Source: Lachnospiraceae bacterium C7 (GTDB lineage: Bacteria > Bacillota > Clostridia > Lachnospirales > Lachnospiraceae). Taken from it: DNA of 64,000 nt. The position numbers were made by a program, and so were the translations under genes. Below the pieces are notes generated by a model. It was not told the DNA's origin, ran no database searches, and saw only the letters and a list, made by a program, of their open reading frames with translations. The stretch lies in assembly GCA_900113385.1 (NCBI GenBank), contig FOPE01000014.1, forward strand, positions 1 to 64,000, written 5' to 3'. Each line of letters starts with the position of its first letter. Within the stretch, counting starts at the first letter, position 1. Below are positions 45,215 to 53,243 of the stretch, piece by piece.

Positions 45215-46030
45215 CTATAATTTCTTGACCAGGTCTTCAATCAGCCGATTTACAATTTCCGGTGCATCTGTATTAGAATTATGTCCCGCGTCTTTTATCC
45301 ATTCTATAGGAATTCCGGTATTTTTATGCCATGCCTTGTTATACCTGATACAGGAGCCGGCATGGTCCTTTTCTCCACAGATCAAAAGGGCCGGGCACTT
45401 AATTTCATAGGGCAAATTTGCCTCCATTGCCTCTGCCAATATTCGAAATCCATGACCTGATATTTTTGCATACCGTTTTTGATCCCCATCATAGGTCATC
45501 ATCATATCACGCATTATTTTTCTTCCATAGTTCGATGTGGCCACCCCATTCGTTCCCGTCTTCAAAAGAGACTTCCATGGATAGTGTCGATACACCGACT
45601 CCATCCGCTTCAACAGCCAAATTTCTGCGGCCGTCACGTACCTACGCTGTAAAGGTGCCGAATCCACAGAAACAAATCCTTTTAGCTTTTCAGGATAAAG
45701 CTGTGCATAAGCCTGACCCACATAACCTCCCATGGACTGACCAATGATAACAGGATGGTCAAATCCCTCTTTTATAAGGATTTCGTCTAGCCATCTTGCT
45801 TTGTCCATCAAATTAAAATCAAAACAAAACGGCCATGAAGTAGCGTGTCCCGGTGCATCCCATACAAAAATCGGATACTTACCTTCAAAATATTCAATTT
45901 GCTTTTCAAACAATCTGTGATCTGCGGTAAGTCCAGGTAAAAAAACTAACTGCAACTCACTATTTATTGACTCTTTATTTATCCAATAATGTATATCACC
46001 GCAAGAAGTCCCATATATTTGTTCTGTCAT
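45215..46030 (-). CDS. Alpha/beta hydrolase
   Basis: About 271 residues with VFLPGLTADHRLF (oxyanion side), nucleophile elbow GQSMGGYV near residue 100, Asp in ICGEKDHAG and His in DAGHNSNTD, a complete triad. Relatives include aryl esterases and epoxide-hydrolase-like enzymes. Of in-frame starts at 46048 (TTG), 46036 and 46030 (ATG), the last has the best distance from GGAAGGGG. Substrate unknown. Confidence 0.85.
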   Translation of the reverse strand: MTEQIYGTSCGDIHYWINKESINSELQLVFLPGLTADHRLFEKQIEYFEGKYPIFVWDAPGHATSWPFCFDFNLMDKARWLDEILIKEGFDHPVIIGQSMGGYVGQAYAQLYPEKLKGFVSVDSAPLQRRYVTAAEIWLLKRMESVYRHYPWKSLLKTGTNGVATSNYGRKIMRDMMMTYDGDQKRYAKISGHGFRILAEAMEANLPYEIKCPALLICGEKDHAGSCIRYNKAWHKNTGIPIEWIKDAGHNSNTDAPEIVNRLIEDLVKKL

Positions 46031-46280
46031 AGTCATAACCCCTTCCAAATCATCCTGTTAAAAATCTAAACTATCGATATTCAAAAGAAAATACTTCATT
46101 CCCATAATTACATATCCATCATCGGTTCTCCATAGTTTTGATGTTCCATTTACGATTACGATTTTTTGCAGCATAATGCAATTTTAGGTTTTTAAATACA
46201 GCATCAAAAAATAACACAACATAAAAAGGCGGTATTGGGTGTACTATCATTTCTCTACTCCATATATTATTTCTAATTCT
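46031..46280. other. Intergenic region without a supported gene
   Basis: AT-rich, no hairpin or coding sequence of note. Confidence 0.4.
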
Positions 46281-47447
46281 CTATGAAAACAACCAGCCAA
46301 ATATCGGTGACATAATTATCATTACCAATGAAAATGTAAACGAATTAATCGACATCAAAGTCGCTCTCTGGTTGGATGGAATCATATTGTTTAAAACAAC
46401 ATCAGTGCGAACCTCTAGAAAATCATCCGCAAACGCGCCAATGAATCCTCCGATAATCATAGCAATTACATTATGTGTAAACATCGATGAAAAAGCTATC
46501 ACCACGCCGACAAAGCTAAAAATACAAATATTTCTATAGCGCACATCAGGAAAAAATTCAATAGTCTTTGCCCCGACCGCGGCGCCTAGTCCCATGCCAA
46601 AAAGAGCAGGACCAAGAAGGATTGTGCCTAACCCCATCTCAGGCAATTTCGCCTGCAGGAAAAACAATATAAGAATATCAACGGCTCCAATCAGCGCATT
46701 AAAAACAATTATAAGTCTTGCTCTTCGATTCTCCCTTATGAATTCGATGCTGCTAGCGACTACCTCTTTAAAGCGTTTTCTTATGCTAGTTTCCTTGTGT
46801 ATTTCTGTTTTAATTTCCATGAGAGAACTTGCCACAATAGCTGCAAGCAGTCCAACTAAAGCATCTATAATATAGGCCTTTTTATATCCAAGCATTAATG
46901 CGACGCCTGCCAAAAGTGTAGCAGCTGAGCTTGTCACCTCATAAATCATCATATCGTTTGAGGCAAATTTATCATACTCATTCTCTATACCGGCGTCTTT
47001 TAAGCTATCGTAGGCTAGAGCCTCTCGTGTCCCCGATGCAAGATTATAGCTAAAAGCACTTGTAATCATTGCAAGAGCTATTGTAAAAAATGAATCTGAA
47101 AGCACCATGATAATTGAAGAAATAATTGCCATCACGCTACTTGCCACCATGATTTTCTTTCTTCCAAAAACGTCCGCCAGTGCTCCCGATGGTACCTCAA
47201 AAATCATGCTTGCAACATGAAATATGCTTTCAAAGAATCCAATTTCAACAGTCGAATATCCCCTTGCTGCAAGAAGTGCCACCCAGGATGCTCCCGCAAT
47301 CATCATGGCCCCTACTCCATCAAGCAAATATAGCTTTTTTATTTGCCCACGTGCTTTTGATATTTTCTTACATGTGTCCTTTACTATTGTATTGTCTACT
47401 GTTTCTATTTTTGTATTGTTCATTGTTTGTATATTATTTTTACTCAT
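46281..47447 (-). CDS. MFS transporter, drug-efflux-like
   Basis: The 388-residue protein has about 12 helices and the inner-loop motif GALADVFGRKKIM after helix 2. A hydrophilic N-terminal extension of about 35 residues precedes the first helix. It resembles macrolide/tetracycline-type exporters of Firmicutes but I cannot name a subtype. The ribosome site AAGGAGAT is locked in a hairpin that also has a T tail; a promoter and a 21-codon leader frame precede it. This argues for induction by translation of the leader. Confidence 0.85.
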   Translation of the reverse strand: MSKNNIQTMNNTKIETVDNTIVKDTCKKISKARGQIKKLYLLDGVGAMMIAGASWVALLAARGYSTVEIGFFESIFHVASMIFEVPSGALADVFGRKKIMVASSVMAIISSIIMVLSDSFFTIALAMITSAFSYNLASGTREALAYDSLKDAGIENEYDKFASNDMMIYEVTSSAATLLAGVALMLGYKKAYIIDALVGLLAAIVASSLMEIKTEIHKETSIRKRFKEVVASSIEFIRENRRARLIIVFNALIGAVDILILFFLQAKLPEMGLGTILLGPALFGMGLGAAVGAKTIEFFPDVRYRNICIFSFVGVVIAFSSMFTHNVIAMIIGGFIGAFADDFLEVRTDVVLNNMIPSNQRATLMSINSFTFSLVMIIMSPIFGWLFS

Positions 47448-47453
47448 AAAAAA

Positions 47454-47488
47454 ATCTCCTTAATCTTTTTCATCAAAATTAAGGAGAT
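47454..47488 (-). promoter_or_regulatory. Attenuator/anti-Shine-Dalgarno hairpin of the MFS gene
   Basis: A perfect 11-bp stem ATCTCCTTAAT/ATTAAGGAGAT with 13-base loop, followed by seven T residues and the ATG. The 3' arm is the ribosome site. Confidence 0.7.
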
Positions 47489-47525
47489 AGTGTAATCTTT
47501 TTAACATATACAAAGGTATTTTCAT
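47460..47525 (-). CDS. Candidate leader peptide, 21 residues
   Basis: MKIPLYMLKRLHYLLNF, plus four more codons, ends at a TAA inside the 3' arm of the hairpin. A ribosome stalled on it would keep the hairpin open. Its own ribosome site is weak (TAGG), so translation needs proof. Confidence 0.4.
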   Translation of the reverse strand: MKIPLYMLKRLHYLLNFDEKD

Positions 47526-47570
47526 CAAAGAAAAAAATAACCTAATTATTATCCTTAAATAAAAAGGTAC

Positions 47571-47598
47571 ATTATAACTGTATATGTCGCGTCATCAA
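47571..47598 (-). promoter_or_regulatory. Sigma-A type promoter of the MFS gene
   Basis: TTGATG, 16-bp spacer, TATAAT on the minus strand; leader length to the ATG is about 115 nt. Confidence 0.6.
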
Positions 47599-47982
47599 TC
47601 GCTTAAATTCCTAAAAAAGAGCGCACTATCCCCGTCAGCAGCAAAAATAGCACCTTTTTTAAGCTTTAAATTTACTGTTTTCCAGGACATTTATGTGCTC
47701 CTTTCTAGTCAAAAAATTTTTATTAAGTGTAGCATTGTCAGACTACATTTTCATTATGTTATTACTCAAACTCCATAATTCCAGACCTATTTCTCGTGTG
47801 AAATACTAATAAATTCAGCGTTTCTATTTTTTTATATTCCACGAAGTGCCTTGTATTTCCTGTGCTTTTCTGGAAAATAGAATCATTTTAGAATCATTCG
47901 TATGATTCTGTGATTCTAAATATCCTTTCCCTTGCGTGATTCAGACAAATAATTTTGACCACTTTCTTTCCAAATCCTTGAG
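47599..47982. other. Intergenic region without a supported gene
   Basis: AT-rich. A weak inverted repeat around AGAATCATTTTAGAATCATTCG (TAGAATCAT repeated) lies near 47880-47915. No gene. Confidence 0.4.
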
Positions 47983-48363
47983 CTATTTTCGTATATTTCC
48001 ATTCATATCAAATTTACGTTTCAATCCTTTTTCTACAATCACATACTCTATCAATGGTGCCGTACACTGCACTAAAACAATAACTCCGACTGTAAGCCAT
48101 AGCTCATCCACTTTTATACCTTGTTTAAATAAGATGATATTTACAGACGCTGAAATAATAGTATAAATAGCTCCCACGATTAAATATGTTTTTGCCATAG
48201 TCCTTTGAGCATAATCCCAAGTTTGTTGACTTAATTTCGAATATTTAGTACGATGCCCTGCCAAATTATTTATTTTTGTAGCTGGTTTGAACGTGAAAAA
48301 TAATCCTATCATAAATAATGTCACTGGTATTATCATATTAATAATATATCCCAATATTTTCAT
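47983..48363 (-). CDS. SdpI-family membrane protein
   Basis: The 126-residue protein has four hydrophobic helices and the hallmark NNLAGHRTKYSKLSQQTWDYAQR after the second. SdpI proteins give immunity to the toxin SdpC and can act as receptors. No sdpC-like gene is adjacent. It is monocistronic inside the island. Confidence 0.82.
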   Translation of the reverse strand: MKILGYIINMIIPVTLFMIGLFFTFKPATKINNLAGHRTKYSKLSQQTWDYAQRTMAKTYLIVGAIYTIISASVNIILFKQGIKVDELWLTVGVIVLVQCTAPLIEYVIVEKGLKRKFDMNGNIRK

Positions 48364-48427
48364 ACGAAATTCTCCCCTTTTTATACTTTATCTGAAATTG
48401 CATCAAGGCAAACGCTTCTTTGCATTA

Positions 48428-48854
48428 TCACTCATCCAACATTATAATGAACGCTTGTAGCATTTTCAACCCCTCAACTCTATCCTTGCGTAGCTTTTCT
48501 TCTGTTTGCGATATTCTGAATAAATTGGCAATCAATTCGGTACTGCAAAGTATGTCTGTCCCAACGCGATGACTTCTTTACGCGGATCACCATTCTGAAC
48601 GATTAAATAACACGCGTACCGAGTCAGTTCATAATCAATCTTAGACCTTGGAGCCACGCCACCTTCAACCAAATTCCTGACCTCAGGAAATTGGTCAAGA
48701 ATCCTGCGTCCTGAGTTTTCACAAGAAATCATTGCTCTTTTTATTACTTTATGAAACTTCTCCCATTTAGAATACTCCAATACTCGGTTCCATCATCTCT
48801 TACATGTTTAATATCCTCAAATCTCTTATACTCACTTACTTTCAGTTCCATCAT
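48428..48854 (-). pseudogene. dinD-like gene, broken by deletions
   Basis: Three frame pieces give the DinD order: MELKVSEYKRFEDIKHVRDDGTEYWS, then YSKWEKFHKVIKRAMISCEN through YACYLIVQNGDPRKEVIALGQ, then LIANLFRISQTEEKLRKD. The first junction is at the direct repeat GAGTATTgGAGTATT, where 8-9 conserved codons are missing. The C-terminal third is shortened too. DinD is a damage-inducible protein of the BRO/AntA-like group. Confidence 0.75.
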
Positions 48855-48871
48855 AACATCTCCACATCTTT

Positions 48872-49216
48872 TTACTTTTTGCTATTCTCTTCCTCCCACT
48901 TGAGGAGATTCTCACAAATTTCAATCACCCCTGCAATATTATACTTGGCGCATTCCTCTGGGAACTTTATCATGAGATCTTTATAACACTGAATAAGTTC
49001 TCTGCTGGGAACCTTCTCTACTACATCATCAATTACTTCGCTAATCCACGAATACTCTTCCGCTGTACAGTCATTTTTTAGAAAACTAATTGTAGAAGGA
49101 ATATCCTCAGTGAGAATTTCAATCTCTTTTTTCCAGCACTGCTCAACTCCATATGTCCATTCATCATTGGTTTCTTCGCGCTGCTTTATTACTTCTCTAA
49201 AACTATTTATATCCAT
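48872..49216 (-). CDS. Hypothetical protein
   Basis: The 114-residue acidic, helical protein (MDINSFREVIKQREETNDEW; VVEKVPSRELIQCYKDLMIK) looks like small immunity or antitoxin proteins but matches no family I can name. AAGGCGG precedes the ATG. It overlaps the upstream reading frame by 14 bp, so the two may be coupled. Confidence 0.6.
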   Translation of the reverse strand: MDINSFREVIKQREETNDEWTYGVEQCWKKEIEILTEDIPSTISFLKNDCTAEEYSWISEVIDDVVEKVPSRELIQCYKDLMIKFPEECAKYNIAGVIEICENLLKWEEENSKK

Positions 49217-49496
49217 TATTTTCTACCGCCTTTCTTCCCAGGTTACTTTGAATCCGGAAAAATCGTGCCAATTTGACCATTTGTTTTAATAACTCCAACT
49301 CTGACACCCTTCCACATTCCATATAATCTTTTGCCATCTGGAGCATGATTATTCGCTTTATCATGTTCAAGCGTTTCATTAATAAAAAACAAGGTAGTTC
49401 TTCTGAGGCCGGAGGAATAGATGTAATTGCATGTGTTCCGTCATCTTCCCTATATAGTTTTGTTCTGTATTTTCCAATAACTTCAGGTTTTCTCAC
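49203..49496 (-). CDS. Hypothetical protein, possibly 5' truncated
   Basis: The 97-codon frame from a GTG (RKPEVIGKYRTKLYREDDGT) is open upstream to about 49570 without a start codon that has a ribosome site. The second half is basic and helical. I do not recognise it. It overlaps the 49216 gene and lies just after a long palindrome. Confidence 0.45.
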   Translation of the reverse strand: MRKPEVIGKYRTKLYREDDGTHAITSIPPASEELPCFLLMKRLNMIKRIIMLQMAKDYMECGRVSELELLKQMVKLARFFRIQSNLGRKAVENNGYK

Positions 49497-49504
49497 ATTA
49501 TTTG

Positions 49505-49533
49505 TACTTCTGTCGAATATATCGACAGAAGTA
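49505..49533. promoter_or_regulatory. 12-bp inverted repeat, operator candidate
   Basis: TACTTCTGTCGA and its exact complement are separated by ATATA, immediately upstream of the GTG at 49496. Confidence 0.45.
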
Positions 49534-49793
49534 TCTTTCTCAAGTTCTCCCTCCTTGAAAATATTTCCATTCTATTTTCCAAACGAATCCTTTATCCTTT
49601 GAAGTTCTATTGCTTTACAATACCGCGCAAATCCATATGCATATAAATGAAGATTCTCAAGCTCCTCCATACCCATTTATTCATATGCGTGAATTAGTCC
49701 TACCACCTCACCTAATATAATATCATGCGTTTGCGATTTATACACACTACTATAAATATTTCATATACCATATCTGATAAGTCTGAATATGAT
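49534..49793. other. Intergenic region with a possible small frame
   Basis: A 34-codon minus-strand frame (49572-49676; MGMEELENLHLYAYGFARYC) is present without a ribosome site. Its sequence looks protein-like and may be a relic. Confidence 0.35.
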
Positions 49794-50663
49794 TCATTCC
49801 CCTTCTTGATCATCGTTTTTGTCATTTATAGTTTCGATGAGACCTGTAACTAAATCTTGCAATTGGGTTGCATTTTTATTCGTAATTACAGGTTTTCCGG
49901 TCCTCTTTTCCACCGCCAATCGTGCTTCTCCAGCGGCTTCTCCCCCTTCAATTGCAACCATTCGGTTTTCCTCAAAGGACTCCGGTTGCTTTTGTTTTGA
50001 TATTTCTGTAGTAGTAGCCTCAGCCAACATATTAAGCACCAGCTCCAATGTTGACATATTATCCCTAAGGTTTTCCTTTTTCAAACCTTTATGATTCTTA
50101 TACTGCCGCGTAGTCATCCCGGACCAAGCTTTCGTAATCTCATCTGTCAGGATTGCATATTCTATGCCTTTCTTGACGCCACGCTTATCCCACTCATCTG
50201 TAAGTTCTTTTCTTACTTGAATTGCCTGCAGGCGCTGATTTATCCATTCTCGCGAATAACCTTTTTTAGCATAGGTCTCAAGGGCCCTCTCTATAGTCAA
50301 CTCCGGGTCGATTACTTCCTCTATTCGTTCACGACCTACCTGGGCCAGCCACATTTTAAACGGCTCCGCTTTCTTTGATGGAATCGACTGAATAATGCGA
50401 AGCAATTGCTCTGTATTGGCAACATCTGTCATTCGCTTTTTCCCATCCTTCGCAGTCATTTTCAACTGGTGACAATTTGTCACCAGTTGACTTCCCTCTT
50501 CTTTAAGTCTCTGTTTTAGTTTATTCCAATATTTTCTTCCATCCGCACTTTCTGTTAATACCTGCACTACATCCACAACCGAAAAATACCATTCTTCCTC
50601 ATCTTCAACCCATGCCGTCCTAATCGGCTGGTCTTCAAATAACTGAACTTTATCATTTGACAT
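49794..50663 (-). CDS. BRO-family/antirepressor-like protein
   Basis: The 289-residue protein has the BRO-N domain (RTAWVEDEEEWYFSVVDVVQ; MTDVANTEQLLRIIQSIPS; FKMWLAQVGRERIEEVIDPE) followed by a conserved C-terminal part used in DinD/phage antirepressor relatives (LTDEITKAWSGMTTRQYKNH). Such proteins are phage-type DNA-binding antirepressors or damage-response factors. Its start overlaps the truncated RhuM gene by 11 bp. Confidence 0.82.
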   Translation of the reverse strand: MSNDKVQLFEDQPIRTAWVEDEEEWYFSVVDVVQVLTESADGRKYWNKLKQRLKEEGSQLVTNCHQLKMTAKDGKKRMTDVANTEQLLRIIQSIPSKKAEPFKMWLAQVGRERIEEVIDPELTIERALETYAKKGYSREWINQRLQAIQVRKELTDEWDKRGVKKGIEYAILTDEITKAWSGMTTRQYKNHKGLKKENLRDNMSTLELVLNMLAEATTTEISKQKQPESFEENRMVAIEGGEAAGEARLAVEKRTGKPVITNKNATQLQDLVTGLIETINDKNDDQEGE

Positions 50664-51156
50664 CTACATGTTTCCTCCTTATAGATTCTTCATCTTTTAT
50701 TTGCGCGTTTTCCTCAAGCAGCATAATATCTGCCAACATTCGTGTTTGGATATCAACAGTCTTTTGCAATGCATGTAAACGCTTCTCATTGATTGCATAA
50801 CCGTCAATCATATATTGCTTCAAAATTTTACTGGCCCACTGGCGGAATTCGATACCTCGTTTTGATTTAACTCTGTAACCTATTGATATAATCATATCTA
50901 AATTATAATGTTCAATATTTCTTTTAACCCTTCGTCCGCCTTCATTTTGAACTGTCGCAAATTTTGCGATAGTTGAACTATCTAATTCTTCTTTTAACGC
51001 ATTACCAATATGTTTACCTATAGTTTTTACATCTCTTCCAAATAATTCTGCTAACTGTTCTCTATTTAGCCAAACAGAATCATTTTTTAATTGCACAGAC
51101 AAAGTCACTTCCTTATCAGATGTTTCAAATAAAATTATCTCATTATTCTGTTCCAT
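50653..51156 (-). pseudogene. RhuM-family protein, C-terminally shortened
   Basis: The 167-residue frame has the RhuM N-terminal domain (VWLNREQLAELFGRDVKTIG; RNIEHYNLDMIISIGYRVKS) and stops after LQKTVDIQTRMLADIMLLEE. Family members are usually about 330 residues, with a Fic-like second half. The end is fused to SIRRKHVDVK, so truncation is likely. The DNA-binding half might still be made. Confidence 0.7.
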
Positions 51157-51394
51157 CTATATCCTCCCTCCTGACACTTCCCTTCTCATCCAAAATCTTT
51201 TCCATTTTTGAATAATACAATATCAATCTCAAAACATAGTCCGGCATCTTTCTTCTTCCGGCTTCCCATTCCTCTAATGTCCGAAGCGGAATATCCATAT
51301 ATTCGGAAAACTGTTTACGATTAAGCCCCAAATCCGCTCTAATATTCTTCAATGTTTCTATCTGGTTTTTTAATTCTTCCTTTTTATCTCCCAT
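51143..51394 (-). CDS. XRE-family helix-turn-helix regulator
   Basis: The 83-residue protein has an HTH with LGLNRKQFSEYMDIPLRTLEEW and EAGRRKMPDYVLRLILYY, typical of NadS/antitoxin-like regulators. It overlaps the RhuM frame by 14 bp and may form an operon with RhuM and BRO. A terminator-rich structured region lies upstream. Confidence 0.8.
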   Translation of the reverse strand: MGDKKEELKNQIETLKNIRADLGLNRKQFSEYMDIPLRTLEEWEAGRRKMPDYVLRLILYYSKMEKILDEKGSVRREDIDGTE

Positions 51395-51471
51395 GATAGC
51401 CTCCTATTGTGCCACTCATTGTGTGGTTTTATTGTATCAATAATATTTGTTTTTATCAACTATACATAACA

Positions 51472-51630
51472 AAAAAGCGGAGATTTCTCTCCGCCTAATT
51501 CAAGTCCGCTCCCGGCGGACTTGGTGCCGGATTTGCGACCGCTTTAGCGGTCTTCCTCTGCAAATCCGTGCACATCCCGCTGTAGGCTTTATCACGGACG
51601 GGGTATTCCCCGGCCGTGATAAAAAGCCTA
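51472..51630. repeat. Cluster of four strong stem-loops
   Basis: In order: GCGGAGA/TCTCCGC at 51477; CAAGTCCGC/GCGGACTTG at 51501; CGGATTTGC/GCAAATCCG at 51528 enclosing GACCGCT/AGCGGTC; and AGGCTTTATCACGG/CCGTGATAAAAAGCCT at 51584 enclosing CGGGG/CCCCG. GC is far above the surroundings. It could be a structured RNA, a REP-like element or a transposon scar. Confidence 0.6.
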
Positions 51631-51670
51631 TTATTTTATATATTCTCTTTTCATTTTTTTGTGCTGAAAA

Positions 51671-51976
51671 TCAACCCAAAAAAAATTCAACTATAACAGC
51701 AACGATTATTATGATTATGGCTATCACTACATTTATTCTTGATAGAACATATCCTCCCGCAACAAATGTACACCACAACATGATTCCTAAAATAATGAAA
51801 TTTCTTCCATGCTTCTGATTCCACAACTTCACGTCAATTAAATCTTCTGCTTTTGGTGGTGTCTCACCAGTATTAATTGTTACAGGATCTTTTGCACAAT
51901 ATTGATATATCCCTAAAATCACAAAAATCATTGAAACAATCGTGCAAATAACAACATATATTATCGGTTCTGCCAT
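51671..51976 (-). CDS. Small membrane protein of unknown function
   Basis: The 101-residue protein has an N-terminal helix, a conserved-looking loop TGETPPKAEDLIDVKLWNQKHG and two further helices. The loop resembles that of small Firmicutes membrane proteins with an unassigned DUF. AGAGGGGCTT precedes the ATG. No partner is evident. Confidence 0.65.
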   Translation of the reverse strand: MAEPIIYVVICTIVSMIFVILGIYQYCAKDPVTINTGETPPKAEDLIDVKLWNQKHGRNFIILGIMLWCTFVAGGYVLSRINVVIAIIIIIVAVIVEFFLG

Positions 51977-52116
51977 AATAAGCCCCTCTCGATATTATTC
52001 CATCTCCCTAACTAAACCTGTGTCTTAAACATTTTTGTTAGGGTTTTCTGTTACGATTTGACTTCATTTGGTTTCAGTTGTCCATATCACGTGAACTGTA
52101 TCAGCTCTGGAACAAA

Positions 52117-52143
52117 AATGGGAACCCATTAAAGGTTCCCATT
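52117..52143 (-). terminator. Intrinsic terminator after the secreted-protein gene
   Basis: A 10-bp stem AATGGGAACC/GGTTCCCATT followed by five T residues on the minus strand. Confidence 0.8.
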
Positions 52144-52146
52144 TTC

Positions 52147-52466
52147 TTATTCTAAAACATATGAAATAGTCATTTTAACTGATGAATATTTTACACCACC
52201 AATAAACCTAGGTCCTGAAGATGAAGATGGTGATGCAATATTTCTACCTGTCATATAAACAGACCATGTTCCTCGTGCTCCATCGTTTATAAATGCCGTA
52301 GTTTTTGTAACATTACCTCGTCCCCAGATTGCAAAGCAATGGACATTGCTTTTGATGATGTAATTGTCCTTGATGTTGTTGAAGCAGCATTAACATTAAT
52401 TGGAATAACCACCATCAACGTCACAGCTAAAAACAACGCAACAAAATTCTTAATCTTTTTTCTCAT
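52147..52466 (-). pseudogene. Small secreted protein, frameshifted
   Basis: ATG at 52466 after GAGGGAGG starts a clear signal peptide (MRKKIKNFVALFLAVTLMVV, then Ala-X-Ala near residue 27). The frame stops at 52287 after 59 codons. The next frame continues protein-like as NVTKTTAFINDGARGTWSVY and VKYSSVKMTISYVLE to a stop at 52147, just before a terminator. Total about 105 residues if the shift, near 52300-52340, is mended. Confidence 0.55.
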
Positions 52467-52505
52467 AAGTAACCTCCCTCATTCTGTACTATCTACACAA
52501 CTATT

Positions 52506-53063
52506 CTACGCCTTTGCGTCAAAATTTCCAAGTGTATTCTCTTCGCTTACACTACTTTTTCTTGCTTCATGAAAAGCTTCATAATAAGTTGCTCTCATTG
52601 TATCAAATACTTCTTGCTCTTCTTTCGTAGACCGTTGATGCCATCCTACATTTGGAGTATATGTTAATATTTCATCACCATTTTCATCAAAAATATGCGC
52701 TCCTGTTCCAAGTGGTCCATCTTCAAATTTAGCTTTATAAGGTAACCCCATTAACAAACAAAGCCATTTTTCTCCAGCCTCTTGAACAATCTTAGCATTT
52801 CTCGCTCTTTGTGCTGCCGATTGATTCATAAGCCTAGTCGCTTGTGCAATCGCAGCGCCTCTGTTTGGTGCGACTTTAGAAGCTTCATTTCTTACCAAAT
52901 TATGATACGCTTCTCCCATATAAACTGACTTTTGCGCATCACTTCTTGCCATTTCTTTTATCCGCTCCGACATAGAATCGGTTAACTTCCACTTATTTTT
53001 TTTTCGATTAATACCTTCACTTCGATCATATGTAACATTTATGCCATTTACAATTCTATTCAT
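52506..53063 (-). CDS. Hypothetical protein
   Basis: The 185-residue soluble protein (MNRIVNGINVTYDRSEGINR; AHIFDENGDEILTYTPNVGW) has no signal peptide or known domain that I recognise. Charged helices fill its first half. ATG at 53063 is six bases after GGGGGGATA. It is preserved in a region full of fragments, so it may be functional. It lies just inside the candidate right end of the island. Confidence 0.6.
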   Translation of the reverse strand: MNRIVNGINVTYDRSEGINRKKNKWKLTDSMSERIKEMARSDAQKSVYMGEAYHNLVRNEASKVAPNRGAAIAQATRLMNQSAAQRARNAKIVQEAGEKWLCLLMGLPYKAKFEDGPLGTGAHIFDENGDEILTYTPNVGWHQRSTKEEQEVFDTMRATYYEAFHEARKSSVSEENTLGNFDAKA

Positions 53064-53174
53064 CACTATCCCCCCTCGTAATATATAGTTTGAGGTCCTA
53101 ACTTAGTCTATATATCGGCATGTAAATTATAATCTTTATAAATATATTTCTCAACAAAGTTTATCATGACAAGA

Positions 53175-53192
53175 TTTGATAGACGAAATGTA
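53175..53192. other. Candidate attachment site, right end of island
   Basis: This is the second copy of TTTGATAGACGAAATGTA, 52 bp past the guaA stop and beyond its terminator. Within it TAGACG is repeated after five bases. Confidence 0.4.
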
Positions 53193-53202
53193 GACGTAAA
53201 AA

Positions 53203-53233
53203 ACGGGAGTCCGCTATTTATGCGGGCTCCCGT
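53203..53233 (-). terminator. Intrinsic terminator of guaA
   Basis: ACGGGAGTCCGC/GCGGGCTCCCGT with one mismatch and a T6 tail on the minus strand, 11 bp past guaA. Confidence 0.9.
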
Positions 53234-53243
53234 AGTTTTTCTG

